NCBI RefSeq assembly: GCF_021018895.1
Contig: NC_079368.1
Coordinates: 6,260,001 to 6,324,000 of the forward strand
Direction of reading: 5' to 3'
Origin: Seriola aureovittata
Lineage: Eukaryota; Chordata; Actinopteri; Carangiformes; Carangidae
DNA length: 64,000 nucleotides
Part shown: positions 38,675 through 51,055 of the stretch, piece by piece
How positions within the stretch are numbered: the first letter of the stretch is position 1
How the letters are laid out: the number at the start of each line of letters is the position of its first letter
The notes under the pieces: generated by a model
What the model was told of the DNA's origin: nothing
What the model saw: only the letters and a program-made list of their open reading frames with translations
Databases searched by the model: none
Position numbers and translations under genes: made by a program

Positions 38675-39879
38675 GAGGATGATGAACTCTGCAGGTTGTC
38701 TCATGGATCATGGTGGGGGACCTCAGATATGTTGACCTGTATGTCAGTGAGTATGAGTCACACCTACAGGAAGTGTATGTGGGGTAGGAACACACTCTAT
38801 GTGCTGAATCTGAGCTGAGACCAGTACACTGAGCCCAAACCATCCTGCTGTTAAGAATCAGTTTAGGTCCAGTTAGTGTCAGACACGTGGAACAAGGTGG
38901 AGGTGACGCAGTGTGTTTGATCACATACTTAGTGAAAACACATCGATCACTGCTGCACATGTCCTCGGGAATTGAATTAAGATTTGTATTCTACAGACAT
39001 GAGTATTCCTATGATTTGATTTAAATACAGTAGAGTGCAGTAATCACTGTCCTTCACCGTCCTTGCGATGCCCTTGGAGAAAACCGCTGCCAACAGCTAA
39101 GCGGTGATTTACAAGTAACGGCTGCGTCTGCTGCCCCACATCCACAAATTTAGCAACTTCCAAGAAGCAGTGAAGTGGGCACGTGAAGCCTGTTCTGTTT
39201 CGAGAGCATTTCTGGGTCAAATGAGAAATGTGACAAAATCTGTGTCTTTTACTGGGTTCCTTTTATTCCACTGTGATTTATAATTTAACATACATTTTCA
39301 TATCTGCCTTGAGATTGGCTGATAGTATCTGAAAACCCTTTTCTCAGCAGACATTTTGAGTGTCATAACAGGAAGAAGGCGAGTGCAGTTAATAACGCCA
39401 ACATTTCATCAAGTGTCTCAGTAAGACCATTCAAGTGAGCCTGCATGCAAAACATCAGAGGAGGGATCTGGAAACCTAAATGGAATGCAGCCATTACTAA
39501 ATAATGTTATTAATTACACCTGTGCTTTTCCTGCTGTGACTGTGTGAAAAATGATTGCTCCAGGAGGCTGCTCAAAGATGTATGTACCTCTCCTACTGCT
39601 GTAAAATGTACATTCAGGTATCAATTGATGAAGAACATATTTTCATCAATATTTTTCTATTAACAATTGATGTAATGTGGAGACTAGGTTTAGTAAAAGA
39701 TCCACAGATTGAATAATAATTACAGAACTCTGCAGTTGTCCTCAGCTCTGCTGAGCATTTTATTTTGTTGTTTTGGTTTTACAGCCACAAATGAACAAAG
39801 TCTCACTGCTCTCATCAACTTTGGTTCTAGCTCAGCAGAAAAACCTCCAATAGACCCACTGTGCACCACCTGAGGAGCA

Positions 39880-40010
39880 CCTAACAGACAAAGATGGCGA
39901 CCAACTGGTGAACATGGTGGAGCACTGTGCAGGTAAAGAGCCGATTAGTTTCTTACAGGAATTGGTGAAGACCTAAACAAAGCTCGAAGCAGAGTGAAGA
40001 CTGGACTTCA
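39880..40010 (+). repeat. Probable teleost repeat fragment
   Basis: The landmarks are CACCTAACAGACAAAGATGG, AACTGGTGAACATGGTGGAG, TAAAGAGCC and GGAATTGGTGAAGACCTAAA. A short related piece, GGAGCATTTAGCAGCTAAAC, occurs at about 13784. Recognition is by memory of fish introns, so the family name and ends are unknown. Confidence 0.45.
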
Positions 40011-40914
40011 TGACTGCAAATCAATTCTAATGTTGCAACTTATCTGCTGCATGTGTCAACAGGCAACTAACACATTAGTTATAACAACTTGGTAATAATG
40101 GGTCAAAATTATGTTTGTAACTTCTTGTGCAGCCCCCATGTGGACAAAAAAGGAGAATTTATATTGAAATGGTCTGAGGTAAGTATATCGTATTGTTTAT
40201 TGGTTGCTTTATTAACACCCTGTGAGTGTTTAGTTCTCTGAGGCGCTCATTTAGCTTCAGACAAAAACATCCACTAAATAGTGCAGCATATATTATGTTA
40301 AACTCAGAACAAAACAACACAAAGCCTCGGCATATAGACATGTATCTACACATCATTGCGCTTTTAGCTTTCAGGCCCGCCAACTCGCACTGTATAGATT
40401 CTTCATCCAAAGGTGTGCAGTAAGCACCTGCCTGACTGGCAATCAACCAAACTTCGACACTACCTGCAGGAAAAACTGGAGACAAATTCGCTTAATAATC
40501 TACATTTCCACAGTGGGAACTGCTGGAGGGCACAAACAGCCCAGAGCCTACTGAGAGAGGGAAAACAGAATTACTCTGAACAGCACAAAGCTCTAAAAAT
40601 ATGAACCACTGGTCTGTCTGTCTGTCTGTCTTGTGTGTTGGAAAATAAAACCACTTTCCTTCCACGTCACCCGTTTCCCCTGCAGAAAACAGAGCTCTCT
40701 GTGGTTTTACAGGGACAGCACAAACTCCAATGGCAAACTCTTAAAACACATGGACTAAGAAAAGGGGCCTCTATTTAAAGACCCCCAATTATATTTAATT
40801 GTAGAAAAACACGGCCAATTCTAGCCACACGGGCTGAGGCTGTAAGCTGAGCTTGCATTGTGACTGGCCTGTTTTCACTGGGGCCAGAGCACTGGCAATG
40901 GAAACCTAAAGCTG

Positions 40915-40918
<4 letters not shown>

Positions 40919-40966
<48 letters not shown>
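40919..40966. repeat. (GA)n microsatellite
   Basis: It is a nearly perfect run of about 22 GA units. Confidence 0.98.
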
Positions 40967-40968
<2 letters not shown>

Positions 40969-41694
40969 GACAAACAGCGAGCGTGTAGATAGTGAATGAA
41001 GGAGAGAAAAAATTAAATTGAGCGAAGGAGGGTGGATAATGAGTGAGAGAGGGAACGAGCAGAAAAAAAAAAATGAAAGAGCCTCCCTCCACTCTGTCCT
41101 CCTTGTCTTGTGGTGCAGGGTTATTTTTAGCTACGATGGGGAGCAACACGATGCTGTACAGACAATCATTTCTGCTGAGGCACAGTCATCGCTCACCACG
41201 ACATCTCTGTCACAGCAAAGGAAACACACACACACACACACACTTACACTTGCATGCACACTACAGTTCAACAAGCATGGGTTTTTAAGGACCAGTATCT
41301 CTGTCAATAGCTTTGAATTGAAGCTGTCAATAGCCAGTGTCTTGTACTGATATTCACTCTTCAGGGCCACAGCCTCACAGATCTTCACAAAATAAAATCC
41401 ATTTAGAAACCATTAACAGCTGCCAAACTGCAGCTTGAAAACAAATTTCCTTCCCTATAGAATGTGAAATTACCTAAAAAGTAACCTCTTCCCCGTCTCG
41501 GGTGGTGCATATTACTGTATCTTACACTTTGTGGGCAACTTCACAGAGGTCAAGTGCATCACTTTAAAGTGGTTCTCGTTTTTCACACGTGCAGTGAAAA
41601 CAAAAAGCCCCTTCCCAGATGGCAAAGCGTGCATACTAGCCAAAGTGTGTCAGGTCAAACCAATCGTGTTGGGGATTAGCTGAGTACTTGGAAA

Positions 41695-41755
41695 GACACA
41701 CATGCGCACACACACACACACACACACCCACACACCAACACACACACACACAAAC
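41695..41755. repeat. (CA)n-rich microsatellite
   Basis: These are CA units with CCCA and CCAA interruptions, in the 11.5-kb intron. Confidence 0.95.
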
Positions 41756-42867
41756 ACCACTATATTCCCCAGTTGGCATTTACCGGGTCAAGGAGAAGAA
41801 CCCTATGACGGCGTCTGAATCAATACCTTCTCTTCCAGGAATTAAAATATATTTAATTACACAATGCTTTCCTTCTAAAATCAGTGTTTATATCCCAGAT
41901 GCTTTTCCATTTTCTACGTCTCCTCCGGCTCACAGTTAAGTCATCAAATATCACAACTCTGATTCCAACTGTGATCCTTGTGACCATTTATTTGGGAGAA
42001 AATGACTTTCTGACAATGTAAAGAGCTCATTAATATTTGTTGCTCTTTTAACGAGGGGACGCCTGGCATTCAAACAAATGAGAAAAACAGCGTTTGAGCT
42101 TTTCTGTGATATAAGCAACACTGTGAAAACTGTTGCAAAAACACTGAGGTGTGGAAAACTGCTTCTTACTATTAGTATGACTCACAGCCCTGCATTACTA
42201 TGCAGAGTATAGGATTATGGCTGCCAACTCAGTGTATTCCTCAATGGAATATTTAAGAGATGGAAGTCTGCAGCCGGTGACTGGGAAAGACTAAGGTATC
42301 AGCACTTTTATACTTACACGATGGGTAAAAGAGTTTTGAGACTAATTAGACAGACAGAGGACTTCTACGTTTAGTGGAGGAGACGGCCGACTTGGCTACA
42401 GTGCTAATAATCCAAGAACCCTTTACTTGTGGCAGAGCAATTTTAAATGATGTTTTAGTTAAAGAAAAAGCAATCAGATATATCCACTGCACTTATTTCA
42501 AGTTATTTCATCTACATTTTTATGTAGTTTGATGGAAAATTTGAATGTACAGTATGTGAGACTTAATACAATGCTGTGGTTGCAAGCTTTGCAGTAAAAT
42601 TGGTGATGTGGTTAAGACAAATAAAGTCATGAGTTTAGCAGAACATTTTTCTGATATTGATCTTCCATGATATGGGAAAGTCATTTATACCAGGCTACCC
42701 AACATACACATGTTGTTCCTCCTAGATTGTGCTCTTTTTTTTATGTGGTAATAACACCAGAGTAAAGCAGCTTAACAAGAAGTCGGAAAACAATCACCTG
42801 CTTGGATTGTTTTAACTTGAAGTTTTTAAATTCAATCACACATGAATTTTAATAGCTGATGTTGTTG

Positions 42868-43140
42868 CCTGGCAGCACGGTGGTGCAGGAGCAAACGCTG
42901 TTCCCTCACAGCGAGAAGCTTCTGGATTTGAAACACTCAGCTAGGTGGGGCCGTTCTGTGCGGAGTTTGCATGTTCTCCCTGTGTGGGTGCTCTGGTTTC
43001 CTCTGGGTGTTCTGGTTTCCTCCCACAGTCCAAAGCCACACAGGTTAGGTGAACTGGTGACTGTGAAAACTGCCTATAGGTGTGAATATGGGCATGTCTG
43101 TCTCCACCTGGCAACCCTCCATCCAAATCTGTTTCCTAAT
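42868..43140 (+). repeat. Teleost SINE-like repeat (GGCACGGTGG family)
   Basis: It starts GCAGCACGGTGGTGCAGGAG and continues with CCTCACAGCGAGAAG, TCTGGATTTGAAACACTC, GTGCGGAGTTTGCATGTTCT, TTTCCTCCCACAGTCCAAAG and CAGGTTAGGTGAACTGGTGA. This order is typical of one of the most frequent short repeats in fish genomes. The TTTGAAAC segment sits where other copies have a GGTTCGAATCC tRNA B-box-like motif, so this copy has decayed. It ends just upstream, on the plus strand, of the exon at 43348-43853. Confidence 0.75.
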
Positions 43141-43347
43141 GACTAGGTATTGATAAGAATGAGTGAGCTGAGCAATGTGCAAAAAAAATCATATTAGATA
43201 CTGTGATTGTGATATGAATCATGATTTTAGTGGGAATTTTTCAATTTTATTTTCACTGAAGAAAAATATGAATATGATGATGATGTGTTTTTTGCTGGGG
43301 TCTGCACATTAAATATGTATATATGTATATAAAATGTTGATTCTTAC

Positions 43348-43853
43348 CGGTGATGAGCTCTCGGACCTCCATGTCATTGGTCTTCCTCAGCAGGCGGATG
43401 AGGGCTGGGATGCCGTCACAGTTCTTGATGGCCACCTTGTTGTCATTGTCCTTGCCGTAGGAGATGTTGCGCAGGGCGCCACAAGCTTTGCGGTGGACCT
43501 CAGATTTGGGGTGGTCCAGAAGGCCCACCAGAACAGGAATCCCCTTCAGCTGACGTACGTCCTTCTTAATCTTGTCATTTTCATAACACAGGTGCTGCAG
43601 GTAGGCAGCGGCGTTGGACTTGACCGGGTCGATGGGGTGGCCCAGCATGGCGATGACCTCGGGAAGGTCTGGGTCGCGCCAGCGCGGGTCCTTGCGGATG
43701 CTGTCGATGGAGGGTGAGCGCCGGCCGCCCATGCGGTCCAGACTGGCCATGCTTCCTCTCTCTGGCTGGGCCAGAGGCGCTGAATACATGCCATGGATAT
43801 AAGGGTGGCGCTCATCGATCAGCTCTGCCTCAATGGGGTCGTCCGGGTACCCT
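43348..43853 (-). CDS. arvcf: arvcf exon, start of armadillo domain (repeats 1-3)
   Basis: This 506-nt exon has acceptor TTGTCTTCCAG and donor ACCG|GTAAGA. It enters in phase 2, completing an Arg, and leaves in phase 1. The first ~30 residues ([20 protein letters not shown]) are poorly conserved. Then [22 protein letters not shown] and [20 protein letters not shown] lead into the armadillo domain. Repeat 1 contains [14 protein letters not shown], repeat 2 [12 protein letters not shown] and [13 protein letters not shown], and repeat 3 starts at [15 protein letters not shown] and continues in the exon at 31673-31856. [10 protein letters not shown] and RSPS.DS.RK.PRWRDP are ARVCF-like; p120 has a Pro-rich NWRQPELPEV version. 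The first Met inside is not a start; the reading continues from the upstream exon. Confidence 0.97.
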
Positions 43854-46800
43854 CTGGAAGACAAGAGAAGAGAGGACGATGAGGACGAAGGAGATGGACG
43901 AGGTAAATGGAGGGTGACTCAGACAGATTTGTCTGAGAGAAGAATTAGTTAGCCGCGGGAAAGACTTTGAGAGAAGCCAAGCGAGGTGAGAGCCACTGAC
44001 TAATGAGGGGAGAAGGGATAGCAGAGGATAGGGTGAGTGAGAGGTGAAACGATGTGGGTGTTAGAGGGGGAAAAGGAAGGACAGTGAAGGAGAGACACTG
44101 ATCTGTAGTGTGGATCTGTTATTAACAGGTACGCTAGAAAGACTGTGGCGGCACGGTAAGCACCATTCTCCTTATTATTCCTACCTGTCAGGTGGTAGCA
44201 ACAAACATGTCAGACTTCAGCAAACATAAAGTTGCAGAGAGTGATTGAGAGACAGGAGAAGCCTGCACAAAGAAAAACTAGGAAGTTCACAAAGACACAG
44301 GGACAAAGACAACAGCAAAGAAGAAGCTTTGAAGGAAAAGTCATATGAAGTTTTTTTAAGAAGCCACCTTAGAGAGGGGATGTGGTGACTTCTCCCTCAG
44401 GGAACAGAGAAAAGAACTGTGCTGTCCCCCCAGGGAGCACCAGGAGCCCCCATTATGCCCGAGGGCTGCCTTTGCTCACAGTGCTGAACACTAGCATGCA
44501 GTTGCTAAAATGTTAACGACCATCTCTGCGGGATGTATCTGCTAGCATTAGGCTCACTGGCATCGCTGCTGTTGGGTCAGGGACGTGAACAGTTTCGAGC
44601 TCTCGTCGGGAATAATTGTTGGGGAAGAGGGGAGTCGTTTTTGAGGGTCTTTAGGGGGTTTCCTTCAACCAATCTCTATTTTCCAACCTTCTCAGAGTCT
44701 ATGAGCTACACTCTGTTCTCTAGTGTTCTCAACAGCCTCATCAATTCTCTATGTGAACATGGGCGAAAATATAGGCCTTCAATTCCAATGACAGATCATT
44801 TGTAGCAGGAGTTCAGGCTACTTATTTTACTTAAAGCTCTTTAATCACAGGAACGATTTCTCACAAAGATGGAGTCGGGGGAGTCACATTTTACACTGGC
44901 AGAGAAGTTTGCTCGAAATATTTTTTGAAACTTCACAAAAAGTCCTCTTTTTGAGCAAACACCACTGAGTTGTTTAAAGGGACGGGAGAATGTTTGGCAG
45001 GAAAAGTTATGACATGGGGAGAGGAATTTAATTAGGGTTGTGTAGTTATGCACAGCCTTTATCACCCCACCCACCCACCCCACAGCTTGAGACTTGTTTA
45101 CCCTCGTTACATAATCCAGCTGGTCTCCTCTCACCATCTTTGATGTATGGCGGTTGGTGGTGCAACAGAATGGTGGCCAACGCCGTTGGTTGGCAGGAAG
45201 TTCCAGACCGAGCTCTAATTTTAATGAGTTTTATGTTAATTATGTGTTTTTACAGTTCTTCTCAGGCATGCTGAGGAAACTGATACGAGATGAACCAGGA
45301 GAAAAAACTCCTGACCGAGCAGTGTAACGAGATTCTGAATCCTCCATTCACACGGATGGAGAGAGGATTGATGGAGATGGAGTCACGCACCACTGCAGTC
45401 GAGTACAGCCCAACCAAGTTCAAAGAACCCCAACACAGACCGCCTGTGGCAAACTTTTGTGTCATGGGCACGGATCAAGAGGCAGGTGTTCTTCCAGACA
45501 AAAAAAAAAAAAAAAAAAAGCTAACCTAAACCAAAGTGGATCTGGAGGATCAGTGCTGTTTATTTCTCTTTTAAAAAGTATTTTTTTCCCAGCTTTGTGG
45601 AGCAGTTGGACAGCCACAAACTTCTATACGCAGCCTGTAACCACAGTATGGAAGGAGGGACCAATCAGGAGCCTGATTACAGCACATCATTTGGAGAACA
45701 ACTGCTGCTCTGAGGTTTTGGCAAAAAAACTGAACTGTTTGACAGACTGTGTGGAAAAAGAAGGAAATCTTCGAGTACGTGCGCATGTGTGCACGTGTTG
45801 GTGGTTACTAAATGCTTCCTTGCGCACACCAAGATCTAAACACACACTCGCGGGCCGTCATCCAGCTTTCAACTGCTGTGGGACATTGGACATGACAAGG
45901 CAACTGGAGGCAGGGACAGGCCGTCCTAAAGAAAGGGCAGTACACAACATCAGCATCTCTCTCATTATCTGTCACACTCTGTTTGTGGCACACTTTCTCT
46001 CGCACACACACAGACACACACTTCAACACACAGATGAGATGTACAGTTGTGTAGATGGTGGCTCATTTAGATCTGTGCCGATGCGCCAGGGCTTTTGGCA
46101 AAGCAGGCGTCGCGAGGCTGAGTGATGGGAATGTCAGGATTTGCATTTAAATTGGCGCCATTGTGTGTACAGGGAGGGGTGTATTCATAGGATGTGAAAG
46201 GGCTCTCCACTGCCAGACGCGATGCTCTGAGCATGATTACAGCGGATCACTCTCCTCATGTTAATCGAGCTGCTGGATGTCCGGGCTATTTCTGTTTATC
46301 TGTGCGCTGGTCTATGTTTTTTTTTTTTCTGTTCTAAGACACAAAAGAACAGAAGAAAAGATAAGCAGATACAGATGCAGATAGGAAATGTTCACAAAGT
46401 TCAGGACTGGACTCTCTTGCTAGTCTTCCTCCCCTTCATCTTCTGTCTGTTACTTTCATCAGCCTTCAATCACAGCCATGCCTGACCCTCGTCTTTGGCG
46501 GGACCAGAAAAGGAGATTACAGACTCAGAGGAAGTGTTCACATTACATTTCTGCTGTGTTTATGAGCTCTTCACTGACTGTCTCTGCCGAGCACGCTGCT
46601 CATTTTGAATTATGGGCAATAATTGTTTTATGATACACAAGAGTCTTTGTGGGACAAAGAACAAAGAAGAAGAAGAAAAATAAAAAAGAATAAAAGCAAA
46701 GCTGGAGTGTTTATGTCTCGCCACTTCCTAATTTCTCAGGCTGTTTTGACGGCATTATTCACTGCCAACTCTGCTTGTTTTCATTCAATTAAAAGGAGAA

Positions 46801-47323
46801 TGACATCGCTCAGAAGTTTCTTCTATAATTTAGGGGATGCTTCTGAGAAACCTCAAACATGACAGACGGGGAGTATCATATTAAACGCAGTATTTGGCTC
46901 TCAGTGAAATCCTCTTGGCATAATCGAGGAGGGCTGAGCTGGCCAGTATCAGATCACTTCCATGGGCTGCTCCCTACAGACACCACTGGATTAGAACGAG
47001 ACCCCCTCCCTCTCAAATAAGCGATGAGTGTCTTTGTATGTGTGTATTTATATCTCTCTATGTGTGTGTGTGTGGTGACTCCTAGATGCAGGTGTCCAGG
47101 TGAAATGGAGCAGGGTGCCCAAGGAGAGATGAGCCATTAGAGATTGGCTTAAAAACGCCCCTGTAGTGTGGCAGAGTTCAAAAGCAGCTATTAATCACGA
47201 TGTCGTGAGCACACACACACACACACACACAGGACGGTGCTCATGGACATTCACACTGACACACACATAAAGGATGGATTGGGATGGGGGAAGATAAAGT
47301 TAGATGCACTCACATCCAGACAG

Positions 47324-47359
<36 letters not shown>

Positions 47360-48387
47360 GACAATCATATTTTATCTGTAAAAGCCGAGGACTGATACTG
47401 AAATACTATAAACCTTTATTTATCAATGTTCCGAGCAAAGTTTTAAAGTGCTTCAAAATCAAGAAAAATCGAGACTGTTTACTGACAAAACTCAGTAAAC
47501 AGACAGACCAATGACAGAGTAAAAATTGCAGTCCAGACATGTAGATAAAACTAATCTCAATTAAAAAAGATGAAATAAAACAGAAAAAGTCAACAGATGA
47601 AGATAAACATGTATTTCACTGCAATTTTTTATTTTTATTTTAATTCTTTCTCTCCTTCAAGCTTTTCTAATTCCAACACATGACTGTCTGAAAACAAAAC
47701 ACTGGTAACACAGCTAATGACAGCAGGCCTCCATCCTGCGGGACAATAAAACACTTTCGCATCAATGACGAAAGTTCATATTCATATAATTCAAGCCATT
47801 TTCATCAAACTGCGCAGCAAGCCCTAGAAGTTTCTGCATTCGACACGTATCTTCCCTTAATTTGCCGCCCATCTCTACATTGTAGATATGCGAACACTAG
47901 AATCCAAGAGTGAGGCATGCCCACACATCCAAGGAACCTCATCGTTCCCGTCCGTCTGCGAACACGCGGCGGATTCCACGGCCGTGACAAAATGAGCGCC
48001 TGGTGCCGATGCATGAAGCTGTTATAGCTCTAAACATCTTCATTTTTGTCGGCGCATAATTGAGAGCTTGCAATGCCATGATAAGCTGTAAATAAACCAC
48101 TTTAATTCCAAGATTCATTACGGCACTTTGGAGTCACCGCTTCCGTCTTGGAAGAATACTAATGGCTGCATGAATGCACAGGAGAGGGGGGGGGGGGGAA
48201 ATATGCCTATAGTGTACTGATGTTTTGGTGTTCACGTCAGCTGATAGGAGTGCAGGAGGAACGGGGGGAAAGGAGACAGAAGGAAATATTTGTGATTTAT
48301 TTTCTGCCGCAATTAGCCAGGCAGCAGTCAGTCAAGAGAGGCTTCAAACGCGTGTGTGTCTGTGATTGGGCATTTCACGCGAGCGGC

Positions 48388-48390
<3 letters not shown>

Positions 48391-48437
<47 letters not shown>
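48391..48437. repeat. (TG)n microsatellite
   Basis: It is a perfect TG run of about 23 units and is followed within 160 bp by a second long TG run. Confidence 0.97.
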
Positions 48438-48438
<1 letters not shown>

Positions 48439-48584
48439 GTCTGTGAGTGTGTGTTTTGTGTATGTGGCTGTTAGGCCTGTGTTGTGACACATGTAAGGCA
48501 GGCTACAAATTGCCTGTCACAGCAAGTGCCTCTCACTAGGCGGATGGGGGGGTGACTCATTTTCTGAAGATGTGGATTCTTATT

Positions 48585-48591
<7 letters not shown>

Positions 48592-48658
<67 letters not shown>
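48592..48658. repeat. (TG)n(AG)n compound microsatellite
   Basis: About 27 TG units pass directly into a short GA run. Confidence 0.97.
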
Positions 48659-49953
48659 TACTGTGTGTCTAAGTGTCAGAGCGAAGTCAAAAGTGTGTAA
48701 AGACATGGAGTCTGATTAGGCATCTGTTCTTCCGTGTCTCACACACATCAGTTGAGGGGCCTTTAAATTCAGCTTGTCGCGTACGCATGAACGTTTGTGT
48801 GTGTGCGTGCGCATGTGTGTGTGTGAGCTTAATTAAGAAGGAAAAGCGAAACTCTCGCGCTATCGAGACAGCAGCAAACCTGGATTCAGCATCACCTTTG
48901 ATCATGACAAAAAACACAGACACAGATTAAGAGACAGACTCTTTCCAGTCTTCCTCTTCCTTGCCTCTCGACCTCAGCTCTCCTCCTTTTGATCTGGCTC
49001 CGGGCCCAAACATTTTGCCCTCAGATTGGTGGAAAATTGTAGACAACTTGAAAATATCCATTTTCTTCAGGTCACTGCTCAAAAAGAAGTCTTTAAAACA
49101 CACTTCTCACCAACTCAATGTCAAAAACCCTGCTTCAAAACACTTTTTTTCTCCAGGGTTTCCAGCCCTCCCTTTGGGTGGCAATGAAATGATCGGAAGC
49201 TATTGGTGGACAAGAGTCCACTTTGGGATCTTATTGTCGAAGGCTAACAGGGTTTTTTTCTGCCTCCTGGAGCCAGGGGTCATACTCCTCTCAACAAAGG
49301 TTAATAACTGACAAAAGCTTCCCGTCCTCTCCCACTCTCCCTCCATCCTGTTTATCCTCCCTTCCCTCCCTCATCACATCTCCTGGCATTCCCACCTCTT
49401 TACCTCTGACACAAACACATGTTCGCTATCCATTTCCAGGAAAAGTGGCAATCAAAGGCTTGTTTTGTCCTCGCTTCCCTTCTCAAGCAAGTTGCTCAAG
49501 GAGAGGAGACATCTGTTTACTTGAGCACGGTGTAATGTAGTCTTTTTTATGGCAAGAACAAGACAAGTATTCTTTATTCTCTCTTATCTTAACAAGCCCC
49601 ATCTCATCTAATGTCAAGGCAAAGTCTGTGCTCATGCATATGAACAAGAACACACTGTCCGATGTAAAAAGAAAAACATGTATACTGTATGAACTCGCAC
49701 ACCTTCAAGAAGTCTTCAGAAAATGAGTCGCTCCCCCTTCTGCAAAGCATTATCTCCTGTAAGCTCCAGTCGGCTGAATCTTTCAGCCCGAACACAACTG
49801 TCAGGTTTTATGTATCAACACCAGGTACTGATGTCGACAAACAACTAATATGCAGATTAATTTGTGTGCTGTCTTTGCTTTGAGGTAGATTAGCAGACCT
49901 GCATAGAAAGCAAACCTCTACTCTTAATCTTTTTTTTTTGCATTTCTCCTCAC

Positions 49954-50594
49954 CTGACGCGGGGTCCATCACGCAGAGGTTCCCGGTGGGTGCGACCCCG
50001 GTTGGCCCCCTGCAGGGTGCGTCGGTTGGCGGTGGAGTAGTCGGGCTCCAGCTCGTACGGCTCCTCTTCCTCAGGACCCAAGCTGCGGCGATCATCCTCC
50101 AGGCCGTACGGCTCAGGCTGGAAGCGCTCCGGCTGTGAGCGGTTCAGATCCACAGTGCTGGTGCCCATGGGAACCTGCGGCTGGGCGACATGGCCATAGT
50201 CATCCTTGCGAATAGGAAGCGTGTAGCTGTTCTCCGGCCGGTAGCTGTTGGGCAAGTAGGGGTAGCGTGGCGGTCGGAAGTTGACGCCACGTGACAGGCT
50301 GCCATAGTTGTCCGTCAAATCGGCGTAGCCGTCGTGCAGGCCGTAGTGGCGAACGTACTGGCTCTCGGGCGTCTCGCCGTATGAATCGTTGTAGGAGTTG
50401 TTGTAGGAGCGTGTCAGGGTGGAGGTCGCTTGAGGAGTGATGAAGCGGTCACCTCCGTTCTTCAGGTAGCGCCTGTCAATGGAGTCGGTGTAGCTGCCCA
50501 GTGGGGATGAGCCCTCAGGCAGGGGCAAACCATCGGGGCCGAGGGGCACCTGACGCACCGTCCGTGTGGTCACCGTCTTCACCATCTTGGTCAC
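49954..50594 (-). CDS. arvcf: arvcf exon, N-terminal regulatory region
   Basis: This is the largest exon here, 641 nt, with acceptor TTGCCCTCCACAG and donor GCGTCAG|GTGAGG. It enters in phase 0 and leaves in phase 2. It encodes 213 full codons of the flexible region ahead of the armadillo repeats. It begins VTKMVKTVTTRTVRQVPLGP, almost the human ARVCF sequence, followed by DGLPLPEGSSPLGS. A Tyr/Asn/Ser-rich, fish-variable section follows, then the conserved DNYGSLSRG and QPERFQPEPYGLEDDRRSLG motifs and an acidic EEEEPYELEPDYSTANRR. The tyrosines in NYGSLSRG and EPYGLEDD match p120-family tyrosine phosphorylation sites. The end is basic (RGRTHREPLRDGPRV). No internal start is needed: the upstream exon ends exactly at a codon boundary (Lys). 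Confidence 0.97.
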
Positions 50595-50880
50595 CTGTGG
50601 AGGGCAACAGATACATGCGTCAGATAGTCTAGCTTGTAAAAGTAAAAGGCACAAATAACCAAAAATACATGATAACTTTGAACATTACATACATATAATA
50701 ACATTTGAATATCAAACTCAATGCAGTTAGTTCAATCCTATACACTTTGCAGTTAGTTTTCCTTCATTGTCTGGAGAGAACTGTGGTGCATTATAATGCT
50801 ATAAAATGATATTTCATAAAATCATGAGTTCCTGAAGATTCAAGCATTATACAAGTGTTTCTCTTTTGTTTTTTTGTTTT

Positions 50881-51055
50881 GCATTTTATGGCTTTAATTG
50901 ATAGAATCAGTGAGACAGAAAGGAAATTCAGGGAGCGAGTAGTGGAGTGACATGTAATAAATGGTCCAGCCAGCCGGGAGTTGTACTGGGGACTCATTAC
51001 TCAGGGCATATGAGCCCATGTGGTATGTGCCCTAAACATTCAGCTCTAACCCCAT
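50881..51055 (-). repeat. tRNA-type teleost SINE, reverse copy
   Basis: On the minus strand this reads from a head with GGGCACATACCACATGGGC, through GTACAACTCCCGGCTGG, a degraded promoter-box region, to TTTCCTTTCTGTCTCACTG and a tail TCTATCAATTAAAGCCATAA. The same head-to-tail order is seen in plus orientation at 63013-63160, so the two belong to one family. Confidence 0.6.

Larger units (their letters stand above)
31857..43347 (-). other. arvcf: arvcf intron, 11.5 kb, with repeats
   Basis: This is the largest complete intron. It holds microsatellites at 33462-33490, 34980-35024, 38620-38670, 40919-40966, 41226-41244 and 41695-41755. Repeats lie at about 36026-36151, 36425-36965, 37510-37700, 39880-40010 and 42868-43140. 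A 115-codon minus-strand frame at 35472-35819 has no recognisable domain. The stretches 31900-36000 and 42000-42860 look unique and contain no exon that I can support. Confidence 0.8.
43854..49953 (-). other. arvcf: arvcf intron, 6.1 kb
   Basis: This intron contains a poly(A) run at 45500-45519, CA at about 47210-47231, GA at about 47327-47355, G13 at 48186-48198 and two long TG runs at 48391-48437 and 48592-48658. The intervals 46500-46900 and 47740-48180 are low in simple repeats. They look evolutionarily constrained in style (homeobox-like AATTAA and CATTA cores), but I cannot prove it. Open frames here, including one of 222 codons at 45457-46125 running through the poly(A), show no domain. 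Confidence 0.8.

Noticed and set aside
43334..43917. Plus-strand open frames opposite the 506-nt exon (up to 127 codons)
   Set aside because: They lie antisense to a well-supported arvcf exon and are caused by its GC-rich, stop-poor codon use. They have no domain of their own.
45457..46125. A 222-codon plus-strand frame
   Set aside because: It begins by translating a poly(A) run as poly-lysine and then shows no conserved motif. It is judged chance.
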